Shown here in pieces: positions 11,349-22,596 of a stretch of 64,000 nt of DNA. The notes beneath the pieces are model-generated. The model was given only the letters and a program-made list of their open reading frames with translations. It made no database searches and had not been told where the DNA came from. The stretch covers positions 1,073,501 through 1,137,500 of the forward strand of contig PQWQ01000017.1 of the NCBI GenBank assembly GCA_002943765.1, read 5' to 3'. Each line of letters starts with the position of its first letter. The first letter of the stretch is position 1. The position numbers and the translations under genes are program-made. This DNA comes from Psoroptes ovis (Eukaryota > Arthropoda > Arachnida > Sarcoptiformes > Psoroptidae).

Positions 11349-13744
11349 TCATTGCACACGCATAAACCTTGCTATGCACATTTGCATACTGCATTTAAAA
11401 GTATGGTTATTGTGCAGAAAACCTTGACTTGTTGCTTTAATTTTTGTGAAAACAAATTTATCATTGATTTATTTTAAATTCCAAATACAGTTATTAATTT
11501 AAATAGGTACACTTAATTAAATCAATTTAAATCAAAATGTTGGATTAAATGATGATGATTTGAAAAATTTAATTGTGTTGATAGATCAATTAATTGGCAT
11601 GGTTTAATTGAATGGATTTGTTTAATTAACAGATTGATTAGAATCATTCAAATTTTAATTATTTAACCGTAAAAATAATTAATTAATTAATTAATTAACC
11701 ATTTTTCCACCTTTGATTTAATTACAATTCAAAGGATTTCCGAATCACAAAAAAAAATAAAAAATTAAATATTTCAATATTTGATTGTAATTCTCATAAA
11801 ATTACTTACAATTTGAAAAAAAAAATTTAAACGAATTTATCACCGATTGTTTATGGTTCAATGTGTTTATATGTTTAGTATCTTTTCACACAAATAAACT
11901 GAATTCTGCATATTCTGAACATAAATAAATGAATTATTATTACTTGAGAATCAATTGTTTTTCAATGTTTTTTTTTCAGTTTGAAATCACCAAAATGATC
12001 GCCGGAAAAAAAAATCAATCGAAAAGAGTTAAACACTTGTGGATCAGTTTGTTTTTTTTTCTTGAAAATCATCGACTCACACATTGTACAAAACACACAC
12101 ACACACACACACATTTTATATCGATAATTATTTCGATGATTTTTGACAAATTTTCTTCTTCATTTCTTAATGGTTCTTGGTTGCTTCATTTAATTTTTTT
12201 TTTTTTTTTGCTGACACATTTGATTGATTTGATTTTGATTTATTTTTGGAAAAAATGAATTGATTTTTGTTTTTTTTTCATATTTTGGTGACCAAAAATT
12301 ATTGTAGAAATTCACAATTACCATCGTTTAAAATTTTTGATGATCAAAAAATCATTTTTTTCTTACGTTTAAAATGATTCAATATCGATAATAATGATGG
12401 TGACAATGAATCAACAAATAATGATATTAATAATAATTTATTGATTGAATGATGATCCATGATATTTGGTGGATTTGTTTTCGTCTAACTTCAATTGTTG
12501 AATCGTAAATTTTGTTATTGAATCTTATTTTTTCGAAGAAAATAAAATAAATTGAATTGAATTCGTATTAAAAACAATTCATTCGGATTATCATCTTAGT
12601 TCTCAGCGATTGTTGATTGTTGTTTGAATTGTTGTTTATCGTATTATCATTCAATATTATCATTTAATATTTATTATAATCATTCATAGCGTTATTTGTT
12701 TATTATTTATTTCAACATTTGAATATATGTAAAACATAAACAACAAACACAAACATTTTTCACAGTTATTTTATTTTTCTCTTTATTCGTTTATCCTCAA
12801 TTATCGTATTTAATGTTTTTCTTCGTAAAATATCATTGAAATGAATACACATATGTATATTTCTATTGAAAAATTGAAAAAAAAACAAAGGTAAAAATTT
12901 GTGAAATATACACACAAATATGTGAAACAAAACTAGCTTACCTGTTTCACTACTGTTTTGATGCTTATTTATTCAATTCAATTTCAAACTTTGAACAAAA
13001 CAAAACACAAACCTGTTGTTAAAGTTGAAATGTACTTTTTTATCCACTATTCACTTGTCACAAATTTATATGGATGATAATCCAAATTTTTCATTTGTTT
13101 GTTTGTTTGTATATTCTATTAAATGATTTAATGAATTAATCAAAAGAGAGAAATGTATTCGATTCAAAGTTGTTGTTGTTTTGATAGTCGTTTGTTTATT
13201 TGTTTCATTGTACTTGTTGTTGTGTTTGTGGTATAAATAATGACAAATATTGAAAAACAAGAAAAATTGAAAAAAAATAAATAAATTTCGAAAAACAAAT
13301 GATAATACAAATCTAATGAATGAATGAAAAAGAAAAAGAAAAAAATAAATAAATCAAAATATCATCCAAATCGTGTGAATCCACGGCTGCTCTGTTCAGT
13401 CGAAAAGCAGAAAATGACAGTGAAAAATTGAAATATCGTTGCAATAACGGGTAATCTGGGACCTATGATTGACTGTAATCGAAGAATTTCTGAATTAAAT
13501 TGTAATCAATTTGATTATCAATGAATTGTTGATTTTTTTTTATTGAAAATTTGACCTGAATCAAAATTTTTGGACCAATTTTGATTAAATATGAAAATTT
13601 CGAGTCGTTCTCTATGAAAAGCTGATTTTTTGTGTGTTGTCAAACACGAATCAGCTGTAATCTGCGATTTTTCAAAAAAAAAAATTGAAAAAATTTCGAA
13701 AATTTATTTGATTGGAAATTGATTGATATTTTTCGCTCAAAATT
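11349..13744. other. intergenic region upstream of MED6
   Basis: AT-rich with an AATT repeat (11682-11698), CA repeats (12092-12113) and long T runs. A small palindrome, AGCTGATT ... AATCAGCT, sits at about 13619-13656, roughly 100 bases upstream of the MED6 start. No gene-like frame seen. Confidence 0.5.
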
Positions 13745-14831
13745 ATGGACAAAGGTTAGATGATACAAAAAAATGAATTTAATAAAGATTTTAATTGTTT
13801 TTTTTTTCATTAAAATTGATTTAAAACCAAATTTCACTATAGATAATCCATTACATTTATCTTGGTGTAAACGTATATTTCCACCATTAAATCAACATAA
13901 TGTATTACAATATTTTTCAGATAAAAGTAATCCATTTTATGATTATACATGTAATAATGAACAATTAAAAATGAGAAATTTACATCTGCGTGAATTGGAA
14001 AAAATGAAAGGTATCGAATATACATTATTAGAATTTAAAGAACCAATTCTTTACATAATACGTAAACAACATCGTCATTCACCGACATATGTTGTACCGA
14101 TTGCTAATTATTATATAATTGCTGGAGTTGTATATCAAGCACCAGATTTGAAATCAATAATTGAATCAAAATTATTGACCACAATACATTCATTACAATC
14201 AGCATTCGAAGAATGTTTTGAATATGTACGTTTTCATCCGTCAATCGATTATACATGGACATTTGATCGTAATGGTGATGGTAATAATAATGATAATAAA
14301 GATAAAAACAAAGATGATAAAAATAATGATGATAATAATAGTGATAATAAGAAAAATTCATCCACATCATCGACAACTAACGCATCGAATAAAATGAATA
14401 AAGAATCATTTATAATTGATGGATCAAATCAAATGCGTTTACGTTATCGTGAAAGTGTGGACAAGTTATTATTGAATTTGTTGCAAAAATTTCCACCAAA
14501 CCAAACCGCTGCTGTTAATAATAATACCAGCAACAATAATAATGACCAACAAAAGCCAATAATAGCTGCAAATAATCAACAATCACAACAACAAACACAA
14601 AACGGTGTAACAACAAATGAAGCGACCAAACCAACAACAACGACCTCGACCGCTAATGTTTCAATAAAAATTGAAGATGATAATCATTCACAACAGCAAA
14701 ATCATTCAAATATTTTAATGGATCAAAGATTAAAACAGCAGCAGCAGCAACAACAATCAGTTGGACAAAAATCATCGTCACAATCTTCATCAACATCGAT
14801 GATGATGTTGAAAAAACCAAAATTAAATTGA
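13745..14831 (+). CDS. MED6: Mediator complex subunit 6
   Basis: Two exons, 13745-13754 and 13843-14831, give 332 residues. The ten-base first exon (ATGGACAAAG) joins across an 88-base intron to read MDKDNPLHLSW, which fits the conserved MED6 start. An upstream in-frame start at 13773 is only readthrough of this intron. Residues 1-140 carry the Med6 domain, with signatures such as YFSDKSNPFYDYTCNNE, KGIEYTLLEFKEPILYIIRK and YYIIAGVVYQAPDL, then a head-domain region ending HPSIDYTWTF. The C-terminal half is low complexity (Asp/Asn, Gln, Ser/Thr) and ends in a basic MMMLKKPKLN. MED6 sits in the Mediator head and supports RNA polymerase II initiation. An AATAAA lies about 40 bases after the stop. 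A truncated copy follows at 16935. Confidence 0.95.
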
Positions 14832-15204
14832 ATTTACAATCAAAAATTCCATTATCTTTTATTCTTTCGAAATAAATGAATTTATCTTGATTTATCTTAG
14901 TGCAAATTCAATTCAAATCGTTTGAATGAGAGAATAATTTCATTCATAATCAAGCCTTTCTCATTTAAAGAGCATCATCTATTGATTAAAATTGAAATCC
15001 TTTTAAAAACTGTAATTAAAAATTTAAATGAAAATGTTTTGATATAAACATCACATCGAACCTCATTGACAATTGGAAGAGCGACTGATGAACATAAAAA
15101 CGCTTGTCATGAGCGTAATAAGCAATCGATTCCGTTATGCTTCCTCTTTGAGAGAAGACGATCCATGTGTAATGATTCAGTTTCTCTTCTTTTTTTCTAT
15201 ATTT
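14314..15204 (+). repeat. tandem duplication, right part, copy 1
   Basis: Covers the 3' half of MED6 and its downstream region. Nearly identical to 16935-17823. At 15204-15211 the sequence switches directly into the copy of 8733 onward, which is the head-to-tail junction of the duplicated unit. Confidence 0.9.
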
Positions 15205-15210
15205 AGTTAG

Positions 15211-16931
15211 AGAGAAAACACTCTGTGAACAATTAAAATTTGAGAAAAAATCTTAAAAATTAATCTTGGAAAAATTTAGGTAACAATCAAAGCAGGGAAA
15301 TATTTTCAGATCATCAAGATAGTAAACATCAAACATTAATTAAAACAAATAATTAATTTTTTTTAGCAAAAAAAAAATTTAATTAACAAAGCAATTATCG
15401 ACCATAATAATTGGATGAAAAACAAACAATAAATCAAAAATCATTGGATTGAATGAAATAAAATTTCTATGAAATCATTGAAAAAAAAATTTGAAAATTT
15501 AAATTTAAAACAAAATTTCCGTTCCAAATCAATGAAAAATCAATGAATATTGTAAAATTATGAGTGTTTATTTACATTTTGAATCTATACCGGATTTCAT
15601 ATTAATTATAATCCGAAAAAAATTCAAAAAAATTTAATTATCATTGATGGATTCGATGGTCATATTATTGTTAAATTTCGACGATGATAATTATCATTAT
15701 TAAATGTCATTGATGGACAATGGACACCACAGACACAAATACTTGGTCAGACAAAGTAATCAATCAAACAATCCTCATCATACATCAGATAACATGACAT
15801 GATGAACAGACATTTTGTATTTCAACTATTTGGCCCACCATCAACGATCATCATATGCATATCATGCAAGTACGATCATCACATACGCAGTTTTGAATGC
15901 ATCCATTTATTCATTTCAATCATGCCTGTGCTTACAGATATAACCGTCATCAATCTATTTTTGGATTATCATATTTTTTGATTCAATTTGAATTTTTATT
16001 TATCCACCACCACCAACATTATGAATACTCTCTTGGGTAAATTTTTTGAATGAACTAAAATTAATTTTAAATTTTGAATTGAATTGATGACCGCTTTTGG
16101 CCGCTCACGCTCAGCCGATCCGGTGACCACCGTTGTATCTTTTCAATTCGATATCGTTTCAATTGCAGCCAAATTGAATTTCAGATGAAATGAATGGAGA
16201 AAATGCTTGGAAACATTGTTTCAAAATCAAAATGATAAAAATTTGAAAAATGAAAATTGAAACATTGTGTGAAATGGACACGACAGATGAATGAAAGATA
16301 ACGAAAAAAATTCACACATAATCAAATAAAAAATGACCGATATTCATTAATTTATTTGACTATTTTCATTCAGAAAAAGCTTGGAAAAATTTTGAATGAA
16401 TAAATAAATGAGTGTATTGCGAAAATATACTGTAAAACGATGCTCGAATGCAGATGGTGATGACTGCAAGCGATTATTGTTATCGCATGGACAATGATCA
16501 TTAATTTGAAGATTTACGGCAGAAGCTGATCTGATCTTATGATCGGACAGTCTCGATGCACGACAACATTCGGATCGACGGTAATTGATTGGCGGAAATT
16601 GATCCAAATCAAATTTGATCGCGTTTATTTTGAATAATCATAAATGTTACAATCAATTTTGATCATAACTTGATTAATTGTCAATTTCAATTTTTTGGAT
16701 TTGAATTTTTCATGATTTTTCGATCTAAATTTGATAAAAATTCAATATCAATGAAGGTATTATTGACAATTTTTTTTCAAGAAGCAGGTGTTTATCAGCA
16801 CTAAATTATCTGGAAAAAAAGAATGAATTTCAAATGAAATTTCAACATTTCGAAGTAATTTTCTGAGGAATTTTTTTAGCTTTACATGCAATTTCACAAT
16901 TGACAACCATTCAATGTACATGTGCGCGATG
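15211..16931 (+). repeat. tandem duplication, left part, copy 2
   Basis: Second copy of 8733-10492. Small differences are scattered along it, for example loss of a short GATAAATTTGTGAACAGG-type stretch near 16040. It ends at GTGCGCGATG, where copy 1 continues into unrelated sequence and copy 2 jumps into MED6. Confidence 0.9.
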
Positions 16932-16934
16932 ATA

Positions 16935-17452
16935 ATGATAAAAATAATGATGATAATAATAGTGATAATAAGAAAAATTCATCAACATCATCGACAACTA
17001 ACGCATCGAATAAAATGAATAAAGAATCATTCATAATTGATGGATCAAATCAAATGCGTTTACGTTATCGTGAAAGTGTGGACAAGTTATTATTGAATTT
17101 GTTGCAAAAATTTCCACCAAACCAAACCGCTGCTGTTAATAATAATACCAGCAACAATAATAATGACCAACAAAAGCCAATAATAGCTGCAAATAATCAA
17201 CAATCACAACAACAAACACAAAACGGTGTAACAACAAATGAAGCGACCAAACCAACAACAACGACCTCGACCGCTAATGTTTCAATAAAAATTGAAGATG
17301 ATAATCATTCACAACAGCAAAATCATTCAAATATTTTAATGGATCAAAGATTAAAACAGCAGCAGCAGCAACAACAATCAGTTGGACAAAAATCATCGTC
17401 ACAATCTTCATCAACATCGATGATGATGTTGAAAAAACCAAAATTAAATTGA
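16935..17452 (+). pseudogene. truncated MED6 copy (C-terminal tail only)
   Basis: Repeats the last approximately 170 codons of MED6 with only a few silent base changes. It lacks the Med6 domain, the promoter and both splice sites. The open frame begins inside the Asp/Asn repeat without an ATG (the first codon of the frame is GTG at 16922). The fragment ends in the same LKKPKLN and stop and is followed by a copy of the MED6 3' region. It contains only the low-complexity tail, so a Mediator function is not expected. It is best read as the remnant of a tandem duplicate that lost 10493-14313 by deletion. The near-absence of changes means a recent event, or an assembly artefact. Confidence 0.85.
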
Positions 17453-17823
17453 ATTTACAATCAAAAATTCCATTATCTTTTATTCTTTCGAAATAAATGA
17501 ATTTATCTTGATTTATCTTAGTGCAAATTCAATTCAAATCGTTTGAATGAGAGAATAATTTCATTCATAATCAAGCCTTTCTCATTTAAAGAGCATCATC
17601 TATTGATTAAAATTGAAATCCTTTTAAAAACTGTAATTAAAAATTTAAATGAAAATGTTTTGATATAAACATCACATCGAACCTCATTATCGATTGGAAG
17701 AGCGACTGATGAACATAAAAACGCTTGTCATGAGCGTAATAAGCAATCGATTTCATAGCTTCCTCTTTGAGAGAAGACGATCCATGTGTAATGATTCAGT
17801 TTCTCTTCTTTTTTTCTATATTT

Positions 17824-18564
17824 TCATTCCATTCTTTGATGAGAAACGAAATGTTTTAATATTTTTAATTGCTGTATTAGGAATGTATTTTGAAGATGAT
17901 TACTTAATAATGGAAACTAGGCTATCAATTAAGCTAATGAATTAATATTCAACACGAAAAACTTAGAAATTAATCTCAAACATGGACCATTTTATGATTT
18001 TAGGATCAAATTGCCTTATTGAGCATCAATATTAACATCATCTGTTGATTTCAATCGAAAGCTAATTAAAAACTGTAATTGAAATTCGTTCATCGATCTA
18101 ATCGGATATAAATTAAAATTGAACGATGTATGTGTAACTATTTGAGGAGCAACTGAGTGACATTTATGTTTCTGATTATTCACAACATTTTCTTCAAACA
18201 GTTCTTTTAAGAACTTGTAGGTCATGTTCAGTTGCTCTTCTACCTTTTTCTTTTCATTTAATTTGTTTTTTTTTTTTGAATTTTTGCAAAACATAAAGAT
18301 TAATTAATACGTCGAAAGTTTTCCATAAATTTTCCAACGTATAATCTTTCGGAAAAAAAATTTCAGCTGATTTTGATGATGTTTTTTTCTGTTTATTTGT
18401 TTTTTGATTGATGTTCACATCACATTAACAACATTAAATAAAGCATCATCTACAGCAAACGCCCAATTTTTTTTCAAATTTGAAAAAATTCTTAATTGTG
18501 ATTTCTTGAATCTTTTTCTGGCCGAAAACCCATTAACTTGAAATTAATCATTCAAAATTCAAAC
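17824..18564. other. intergenic region between truncated MED6 and PPP1R21
   Basis: AT-rich spacer. Its only open frame of note is the 92-codon minus-strand frame at 18016-18294, listed separately. The last 250 bases are upstream sequence of PPP1R21. Confidence 0.5.
18016..18294 (-). CDS. hypothetical small Lys-rich protein
   Basis: Minus-strand frame of 92 codons from an ATG at 18294. It has a Lys/Asn/Glu-rich start (MFCKNSKKKNKLNEKKKVEE), a helix-like middle (LNMTYKFLKELFEENVV) and a less biased end. The central part looks more protein-like than most frames here. I recognise no family, there is no second exon in support, and it lies within 300 bases of the PPP1R21 start on the other strand. 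It may be a chance frame. Confidence 0.2.
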   Translation of the reverse strand: MFCKNSKKKNKLNEKKKVEEQLNMTYKFLKELFEENVVNNQKHKCHSVAPQIVTHTSFNFNLYPIRSMNEFQLQFLISFRLKSTDDVNIDAQ

Positions 18565-21500
18565 ATGTCTCAATCATCACCACTGCGGCGATCATCAACA
18601 TCAAATAAACAATTACAGCAACAACAACAAGAAATATTATCGCAAACCAATTCTGAATCATCAACCTCATTATCACAATTTACGAATAATGAAATAACAT
18701 TGGAAAAATATCAACGTTTAGCTAATGAATATGCAAAGGTATGTAATTTTATGGTGGAATTAATTGATCATTGTGTAATTGAATCACTCAATTATTACTA
18801 TTCCTCAATGTAGATTCGAGCACAATTAATTAAATTGAAAAAAACAAAAATCGATGATGATACAAAATATGTTGAACAACAACAACAAATCAAATCGAAT
18901 GAACAAAATATTCGTCGAATGAAACAAGAAATTGAATGTTTACAATTTCATAATCAACAATTACAGAAACGTATTCAAATGTTACAAAATGATTTAAATA
19001 ATAATGAACATAATAATAAAAATAATCATTATTCCAGACGTTTTTTATCATTTTCATCATCGCCATCATCATCCAAAGAAACGACAAATCAAAATCAACA
19101 ACAAATGATAAAAGAATATGAAGAATTGATTCAAGAATTAAATTCAGAATTAAAATCTAAAAATGAACAATTAGAACTATTGAAACAAGCAAAAAATGAA
19201 AGTGAACAAGAAAATTTATCGAAAATTGAGCATTTAGAGCATCAATTGAAAAATATGGACCTCAATAAATTAAATGAAATCGAAAATTATGAAAAACAAT
19301 TACAAGAATTGCGTACAAATTATAATCGTTTATTGAATGAAAAAAATGAGCTAAAAAATCGTTATGATAAAATTGAAAAAGAATTTAACGATATAAAAGT
19401 ATTGATGGAAAATTTGTAAGTATAATCCAAGATTTACTTTAATAAATGAATATTAAATACAAATTATGTATTTCATCCAGGAAATATGAAAATAAACATC
19501 AAAAACAACGTGTTAGCGCATTAGAACAACAATTGTTTGCAATCAACAAATCTTCCAATAATGCTTATGATGATGTCGGTGATGCTAAATCTGTGAACAA
19601 ACAAAAATTAATTAATCAAGCATTATGTAATAACGACAATATTATTGATAACAATTATTTTGATGATCTCAAAAATTGTAAAAAATTTATCGATAATTTC
19701 ATGTTAAATTATATAAAATTTTTATACACATTATCAACATTACATTCGAATATATCGCAAAAAATATCGATAATGTTTGCATTATTTCATAAACAATCAA
19801 ATCATTTATATTTTATTGATTATTCAAAAAGCAATGATAACGGGGATAATTGTATTGCTGAAAGCAAGATGCTAAAAGATATGAATAATCGATTATCGAC
19901 CAATAGCAATATTAATAGTGATAATGATTCAAATTTAAATCAATCTGCTAATGATCAAAATCAAAACAATTTGATGCCATATCGTTCAATGTCTGTGATG
20001 TCTGCATTAAGAAAAGTATGTCATTTGAATTCTGATTTTCTGAATTGATTGATTTATTAATTTAAATTTTAATTATTCATCCGATAAGTTTCGTGATTAT
20101 ACATTGCAATCAAGTTATGATACATATTTAGTACAATTAGAAGATTCATCTAAACAATTTTTGGAATTAAAATCGAAACAATGGGATTATCAATCAATGA
20201 TGAATAATCATGATGATGATAGAGATGAATTTGAAAATTTGTCGAAAGAAATTGATAGAATCGATAAAGAATTGTCAATTCTATCGAATGATATCATTGA
20301 AACGCTTGTTGATTATGTTAATTATTTGAATCGTATAAATTTTTATTTAACAATTTGGTTAGTTTTTTACTTCAAATTATCAATTAAATCTAATCAACAT
20401 TTTTTCATTATTATTAGCCTGAATCTATGGTGTAAACAATATCAAAATTATGATCCAGAAAATTTGATGATAAAAAATTTATTAAATAAAAATTTACAAA
20501 AAAACTTATCCGATAAACAAAATTGTCAAAATTTATTAAAACAAAATGAATCATTAATACAATCGATAACAGCATCTATACAATTATTTGGACAAATTTG
20601 TACATATTTACAATTATTATTACTATCATCATCATCTTCATCGTCACTATCAAAGCAAAAATCAGAAAATTATTCCAAGTTATTCAATAATTTTTTACAA
20701 AATGTTCGTGAATTTGAAATTTGTATCAATGGTAAGTGAAAATTTTCAATATTTCAAAGTGATTATTTGATTTTACTATTGCATTCCATCTTTTACAAAT
20801 AGAAATGAAACAAATATTCAATTCAAAAATTAAACTTGAACATGATCTTGAAATTACATTAGAGCTGGAACTGAAATCAATTGATAAACAATTGATATCA
20901 ACATTGAATGAATTTTCTGATTGTATTAAACAATTACGATTATCATTTGAAATCAATCAATTGTTTTTTGTTGGCTGCAATAATATTAATAATGAAGATT
21001 CTAATTATCATCAGTCAAAACAACTTTCGTCGAAGCTAATCAATGGTGATAATGAGCTAAAAATGCCAATCATTGAAAATACCATCGACAACAATAACAA
21101 CAATGATAATGAATGCAAATTAAATGAGCAATTTCAATCATCTGACTTGAAACTGAATAATGAAAAATTGACCCTTGAAGTGAATGAAATGAAATTAAAA
21201 TTAATCAAAGAACAAAATCGTTTCAATGAATTAGAACAAAAATATCAATCATTATTGATTGCAAATCAACCGAAACCTGATTCGAATAAAAATATCGACG
21301 ATGATGATAATGGTGATCATGACAATAATCATGATCATGGTGTATTTGCAGAATTTGCTACACTAAATCGATCAACAATCAATAGTGAAGCGTCACCTCA
21401 AAAAACCGTAACAAACAATGATATCGAACCAATGATAAACAAAGATAATGATGGTAAAAACAATGATAAAAAATCATTATCATCATCATCATCATCATCA

Positions 21501-22049
21501 AATATTGCTCAGTCTACGAACAATGATCATAATGATGATAAAAATCTGATTAATAAAATTGAATATTTAAATTCAAATCTGAGAACATTTGAACATAATT
21601 GTTCATCATTACGTCAACGATTATTATTTGAACAAAATAATGTTAAAAATTTGGAAAAAATTATTAATGAAAAACAATTAAAAATTGATGCTATTGAATC
21701 AGAATTACAATCGATTAAAGAAAATTATGAGCAACAGTTACAAGCAATGTCTGAACATATGGCAAAATTAAATGAAACAATCACTAATCAATATGAACAA
21801 ATTGAATTATTACGTTTTAATCATAATAATAACAATAACAATCAACAACAGCAGCCAGAACAAAAAAATCAATCATTTTTGAAAAAATCATCGACTACAT
21901 CGTTAACGGTAAGAATCAATTTTTGATCAATGTATAATAATTGATGAAATTTAATCTTTGTGCCCTAAAATGTTTTTTTTTCACTTCATTTCAAATAGAA
22001 TCTTCGTAAAGGATTTGGCTCGAAACGTTCAAATACAACTAATCAATGA
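18565..22049 (+). CDS. PPP1R21: PPP1R21 (KLRAQ-motif coiled-coil protein)
   Basis: Seven exons: 18565-18738, 18814-19415, 19481-20015, 20089-20357, 20418-20731, 20803-21908, 21999-22049. All junctions keep frame and give 1016 residues. Intron 1 splits the N-terminal signature LEKYQRLANEYAK / IRAQLIKLKK, matching the KLRAQ motif of the family. Long coiled coils follow (exon 2, QHQLK/ENYEKQLQEL-type heptads), then a helical middle domain, an Asn/Asp-rich linker, and a C-terminal coiled coil with LQAMSEHMAKLNETITNQYE, matching the conserved family tail. In vertebrates the protein is a phosphatase-1 regulatory subunit and part of the FERRY complex linking early endosomes to mRNA; the same role here is inferred. 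It is longer than the approximately 780-residue human protein because of Asn/Asp-rich inserts. The first ATG in frame is at 18565. Intron 4 is 60 bases long and open in frame. Confidence 0.88.
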
Positions 22050-22596
22050 TCGGTTATGGTTGATGATTGATTTTTAAATGATTGATAATTTTTTTAATAT
22101 ATTCAAAATTTGAAATAAATTTATTTTATGTAATTTTATTATACTTTTTTTTGAAAAATAATATCAATCGATTGCCGCTTACACACAACATCAAGTGATA
22201 CCAACTAGCGATAATTATTGCTTATTAGGCAATTGTATGGGTCCATTTCGATTATTAACTGTTCTATTGGTATTCTGAGTCAAAAGATTAGATTCATGTT
22301 TTTTTTGCACATGAATTGATTCTAAGACGATTGAAACTAATTTTTATTTCAAAATTGTTTACCCGGATGCATGAATGCGGCACACTCAGTGATTGTGAGC
22401 TCAATTTAATGGCAAAAGTTAATTGAAAAGGGCAAAATTACTAATTTGAAAATTTTGAAAGAAAAAAATGCTTTCACTCAAATATCAAGACAAATGGGCA
22501 TTCATAATGTGAGTATTGGCCAATTTTGGCGCCATTCATCACATGTTTTATTTTGATCAGAGACTCAATCATATATATTCAAAAATTTGACTGATA
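22050..22596. other. spacer between PPP1R21 and TERT
   Basis: Holds the PPP1R21 3' region (AATAAA near 22115) and the TERT upstream region. A broken frame around 22385-22550 (SDCELNLMAKV, then FTQISRQMGIHNVSIGQF) vaguely resembles a helix-turn-helix of a DNA transposase but is interrupted by stops. Confidence 0.4.

Noticed and set aside
18312..18355. Possible fifth hairpin element (CGAAAGTTTTCC ... CTTTCGG)
   Set aside because: The arms match over only about six bases and the interior lacks the family motif.
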